Shown: piece after piece, positions 61,608 to 64,000 of the stretch
How the letters are laid out: every line of letters begins with the position of its first letter
How positions within the stretch are numbered: position 1 is the stretch's first letter
Assembly (NCBI RefSeq): GCF_027484205.1
Contig: NZ_JAIXUB010000015.1
Coordinates: 434,001 to 498,000, forward strand
Reading direction: 5' to 3'
From: Flavobacterium sp.
GTDB taxonomy: Bacteria; Bacteroidota; Bacteroidia; Flavobacteriales; Flavobacteriaceae
DNA: 64,000 bases
Notes under the pieces: model-generated
Told to the model about the DNA's origin: nothing
Databases searched by the model: none
The model's input: the letters and a program-made list of their open reading frames with translations, nothing else
Position numbers and translations under genes: made by a program

Positions 61608-62636
61608 TTGTTTCCAATTAATTTCTGTTTCCATAACGGGTAATCCTCTGTAAAGCGGAACTGAATTTAAATCTTCTAATGAAAATTTATCCTGCCTTGA
61701 GTAAGGAACCAAGCCTTCTCTTTTATATTTTTTTGCCAAATATTCTTGCTCAAATTGACCAGGAGTTGGAATAAAAAAAGCTTTCTTTTGTAACTTACAC
61801 AAATCCATAACAGTAGTATAACCTGATCTACAAAGCACCATTTCACTTTCATTAAAAGTTTTTTCTAACTCTTCAGATTGCATAAAATTGTAAAAAGTTA
61901 CATTTCCTTTTTGCTCTTTTATTTGTTCTTTTTCAACTTTACCTTTAATAAAGACGATGGTTTCTTCTGCGTTTTGAATTTCTTCAATTATTTTTTCTTC
62001 TAAAATTGTTCTTTGAGGTTCAGGTCCAGAAAGTAAAATCATTATATCATATTTGATTTCAAGAACTTTCTTCTCTAATCTACTTAAAACTCCAATGTAT
62101 CTAATATTTAAATTCGAGTTTTTTAAATGTCCTAATTTACCCGTAAGATTTGGAATTTCATTGACATCTGGAACCCAACATTCATCAAATTTATTAATAA
62201 AAAATTGATGTAATTTACTGGAAATCCAGGTTGTTTTTCCTGATAAAACAGTTAGTTGATGTGTTATAAAAACGGAAGGAACTTTCTTAGAATGAACACC
62301 TAATCTATTGTCCGAAATAATACCTTTTAAATCATGTTCTTTAATCCATTTTTTAACTAATTGCTTTTCAGATAAAATGGCGTTAATCGTTTTTGGACTA
62401 TTTTTTATCAATTTCCATTTAAAATTTTCCCCTTTTTTAGCATATTCAATGTTGTAAGAAGGCAATTCTAATGAGGTTAAATGCGGAAATTCTTTTTTTA
62501 ATAAAGCTAAAGCAATACCATCTGAAGCAATGATTGGAGTAAAACCGTTTTTTTCTAATTCACGAATAATTGGTATGCATCGAGTAGCATGACCTAAACC
62601 CCAATTTAGTGGCGCAACGAGAATATTTTTGTTCAT
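61581..62636 (-). CDS. GT28/MurG-like glycosyltransferase
   Basis: This 351-residue GT-B glycosyltransferase has an N-terminal LNWGLGHATRCIPIIREL glycine loop, ISDNRLGVHSKKVPSVFITHQ in the middle and CRSGYTTVMDL plus PTPGQFEQEYLAK in the nucleotide-sugar domain. The acceptor may be a lipid, but this is unknown. It starts 2 bp after the LpxH-like gene, so the two form an envelope-lipid operon. The C-terminus overlaps the opposing kinase gene by 27 bp. Confidence 0.8.
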   Translation of the reverse strand: MNKNILVAPLNWGLGHATRCIPIIRELEKNGFTPIIASDGIALALLKKEFPHLTSLELPSYNIEYAKKGENFKWKLIKNSPKTINAILSEKQLVKKWIKEHDLKGIISDNRLGVHSKKVPSVFITHQLTVLSGKTTWISSKLHQFFINKFDECWVPDVNEIPNLTGKLGHLKNSNLNIRYIGVLSRLEKKVLEIKYDIMILLSGPEPQRTILEEKIIEEIQNAEETIVFIKGKVEKEQIKEQKGNVTFYNFMQSEELEKTFNESEMVLCRSGYTTVMDLCKLQKKAFFIPTPGQFEQEYLAKKYKREGLVPYSRQDKFSLEDLNSVPLYRGLPVMETEINWKQLLLLFECE

Positions 62637-62638
62637 TT

Positions 62639-63457
62639 TTAGTTTTTTAATAAAGTGATAAATTGTTCTGCAAGTTGGTTTTCATATTCAAATTGTTCTT
62701 CTTCAGTTACAATTTCACTTGGAGCATGTTTGTATAATTTCCACTTTTTATTGTTGTATTCTAATGCTGTTAAATTTTCAATCCAATCACCTGAATTTAA
62801 ATAGATTGTCTTGCCTTTTTCGGTTGTAATGTGTTCGATTTTTGGTTCGTGAATGTGTCCACAAATTACATAATCGTAGTTGTTTTCGATGGCTAAATCG
62901 GTGCAAACATTTTCAAAGTTAGTGATAAATTTCACAGCCGATTTCACATTATTTTTAATTTTTTTTGAAAGCGAATAAGGTTCTTTATTCATTTGTGCCA
63001 AAATCCAATTCAGAAAACGATTTATTAGAATTAAGATGTCATAACCCCAACCACCAAGTTTTGCAAGCCATTTAGCATGATTTATTGAAGCATCAAATAC
63101 ATCACCATGAAAAATCCATGCTTTTTTTCCATCTAAATTCAATACTAATTTATTGAGCAAACTTAAATTCCCTAAATGTAAATCGGTAAATTTTCTTAAA
63201 AATTCGTCATGATTTCCTGTCAAATAATATACTTTGGTACCTTTTGAACTTAACGAAATGATTTTCTTAATCACTTTCAAATGACTTGCCGGAAAGTATG
63301 ACTTTCTAAATTGCCAAATGTCAATAATATCGCCATTGAGGATAAGTATTTTTGGCTTGATTTCAGATAAATACTGCAATAATTCTTTGGCATGGCAACC
63401 ATAAGTTCCCAAATGAACATCAGAAATAACTACAACTTCAACTTTTCTTTTCTTCAA
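62639..63457 (-). CDS. LpxH-like metallophosphoesterase (UDP-2,3-diacylglucosamine diphosphatase family)
   Basis: This 272-residue calcineurin-like phosphoesterase has metal motifs ISDVHLG (Asp13, His15), LNGDIIDIWQ, LTGNHDEF and ICGHIHEP. It resembles the LpxH-type hydrolase that makes lipid X in lipid A synthesis. The start codon appears to be TTG at 63457, with no upstream in-frame ATG, and a -7 box TATTTTTG lies at 63473-63480. It is translationally close to the glycosyltransferase. Confidence 0.82.
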   Translation of the reverse strand: MKKRKVEVVVISDVHLGTYGCHAKELLQYLSEIKPKILILNGDIIDIWQFRKSYFPASHLKVIKKIISLSSKGTKVYYLTGNHDEFLRKFTDLHLGNLSLLNKLVLNLDGKKAWIFHGDVFDASINHAKWLAKLGGWGYDILILINRFLNWILAQMNKEPYSLSKKIKNNVKSAVKFITNFENVCTDLAIENNYDYVICGHIHEPKIEHITTEKGKTIYLNSGDWIENLTALEYNNKKWKLYKHAPSEIVTEEEQFEYENQLAEQFITLLKN

Positions 63458-63472
63458 AATAAATAGTTTCTA

Positions 63473-63480
63473 CAAAAATA
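63473..63480 (-). promoter_or_regulatory. -7 box TATTTTTG for the LpxH-like operon
   Basis: Minus-strand TAnnTTTG match 16 bp before the TTG start at 63457, supporting that start. Confidence 0.5.
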
Positions 63481-63528
63481 GGCAAACAGCAGTATTGTTA
63501 AGGTTACATAAACATTATGAAAACTTTA

Positions 63529-63558
63529 TTTGTGTTGGATATTATTTCCTTAATTTTG
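63529..63558 (+). promoter_or_regulatory. Complete promoter TTTG-18-TAATTTTG of trmB
   Basis: TTTG at 63529-63532, an 18-bp spacer and TAATTTTG at 63551-63558. The GTG start is 20 bp further on. Confidence 0.65.
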
Positions 63559-63578
63559 CCGAAATATTAAATTAAGTC

Positions 63579-64000
63579 GTGGGAAGTAAAAATAAGTTAA
63601 AAAGATTCAAGGAAAACGAAACATTCAACAACGTTTTTCAACCAACAAGAGAAGAAGTAGTAGGAAATGAATTTCCTTTAAGAGGAAAATGGAACGCAGA
63701 TTTCTTCAAAAATGATAACCCAATAATTATTGAGTTAGGTTGCGGAAAAGGTGAATATTCTGTTGGTTTAGCCGAACGTTATCCTGAGAAAAACTTTGTT
63801 GGTATTGATATAAAAGGAGCACGTTTTTGGCGTGGTGCGAAAACAGCTGTTGAAGATGGAATGCATAATGTAGCTTTTGTTAGAACTCAAATTGAATTAA
63901 TCAATCATATTTTTGCTGATGGTGAAGTTTCTGAAATTTGGATTACTTTTCCCGATCCACAAATAAAATATAAGCGTACCAAACACAGAATGACCAATTC
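63579..64000 (+). CDS. trmB: tRNA (guanine(46)-N7)-methyltransferase, 5' part (cut by window end)
   Basis: The frame from GTG 63579 is open to the window end (140 full codons). It begins GSKNKLKRFKENETF and contains the SAM-binding IIELGCGKGEYSVGLA, FVGIDIKGARFWRGAK and ITFPDPQIKYKRTKHRM, the TrmB signature. The enzyme adds the methyl group of m7G46 in the variable loop of tRNA using S-adenosylmethionine. The GTG start fits the promoter at 63529-63558; no ATG is near. Confidence 0.92.
   Translation, partial: MGSKNKLKRFKENETFNNVFQPTREEVVGNEFPLRGKWNADFFKNDNPIIIELGCGKGEYSVGLAERYPEKNFVGIDIKGARFWRGAKTAVEDGMHNVAFVRTQIELINHIFADGEVSEIWITFPDPQIKYKRTKHRMTN

Overview
The window reads as a chromosomal segment of a Flavobacterium-like member of the Flavobacteriaceae (Bacteroidota). 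The DNA is AT-rich. Many genes are preceded by the Bacteroidetes-type -7 box TAnnTTTG rather than a sigma70 -10 box. There are type IX secretion (T9SS) type A sorting domains, a TonB receptor with a carboxypeptidase-like N-terminal domain, and family-specific proteins (DUF5686, DUF3098, DUF3108, DUF4271, DUF4296). No phage, transposase, plasmid or CRISPR genes were found; the accessory content is small hypothetical genes and repeats.

Layout. 1-4351 (+): the end of an ECF-like sigma factor and a TPR membrane protein, then a TatD nuclease, a glycerolipid acyltransferase and a type I asparaginase. 4401-4834: tRNA-Ser(GGA) followed by about five 66-bp tandem units, each carrying a decayed copy of the tRNA 3' end. 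4835-11633: an outer-membrane barrel, then (minus) a PAP2-like membrane protein, rpoN, asnS and an RND/MMPL exporter. 11817-18236: a cation/proton antiporter, a DUF5686 protein and a secreted LRR protein. 18450-24746 (mostly minus): frr, pyrH, a patatin lipase, then ftsX-DUF3098-uppP-truB. 24965-35711: leuS, a zinc peptidase, a saccharopine-dehydrogenase-like enzyme with an Lrp regulator, DUF3108, DUF423 and pckA.

35791-43551 is the most distinctive region. A TPR histidine kinase and a LytTR response regulator sit at the head of six unrecognised envelope-type genes on the same strand. Two of these genes are preceded by arrays of three ATTCG half-sites spaced exactly 21 bp, the geometry expected of LytTR-regulator sites. 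I read this as a small, possibly undescribed envelope-response regulon.

43677-50110 is housekeeping: hemD-DUF4271, a dolichyl-phosphate-mannose-synthase-like enzyme, dihydroorotase, DUF4296, an epimerase and tyrS. 50157-55475 holds two paralogous secreted proteins, a LuxE-like enzyme, two T9SS cargo-type proteins (one almost nothing but a sorting domain) and a MORN protein. 55543-61607 is a TonB receptor and beta-helix lipoprotein divergent from an OmpR/PhoB-type regulator and kinase. The window ends with a glycosyltransferase, an LpxH-like phosphatase and the start of trmB.

A second theme is repeats. Heptanucleotide tandem arrays occur at nine loci, two of them inside leuS in frame. Several form inverted pairs between co-directional genes. 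A separate roughly 25-bp imperfect palindrome recurs four times.
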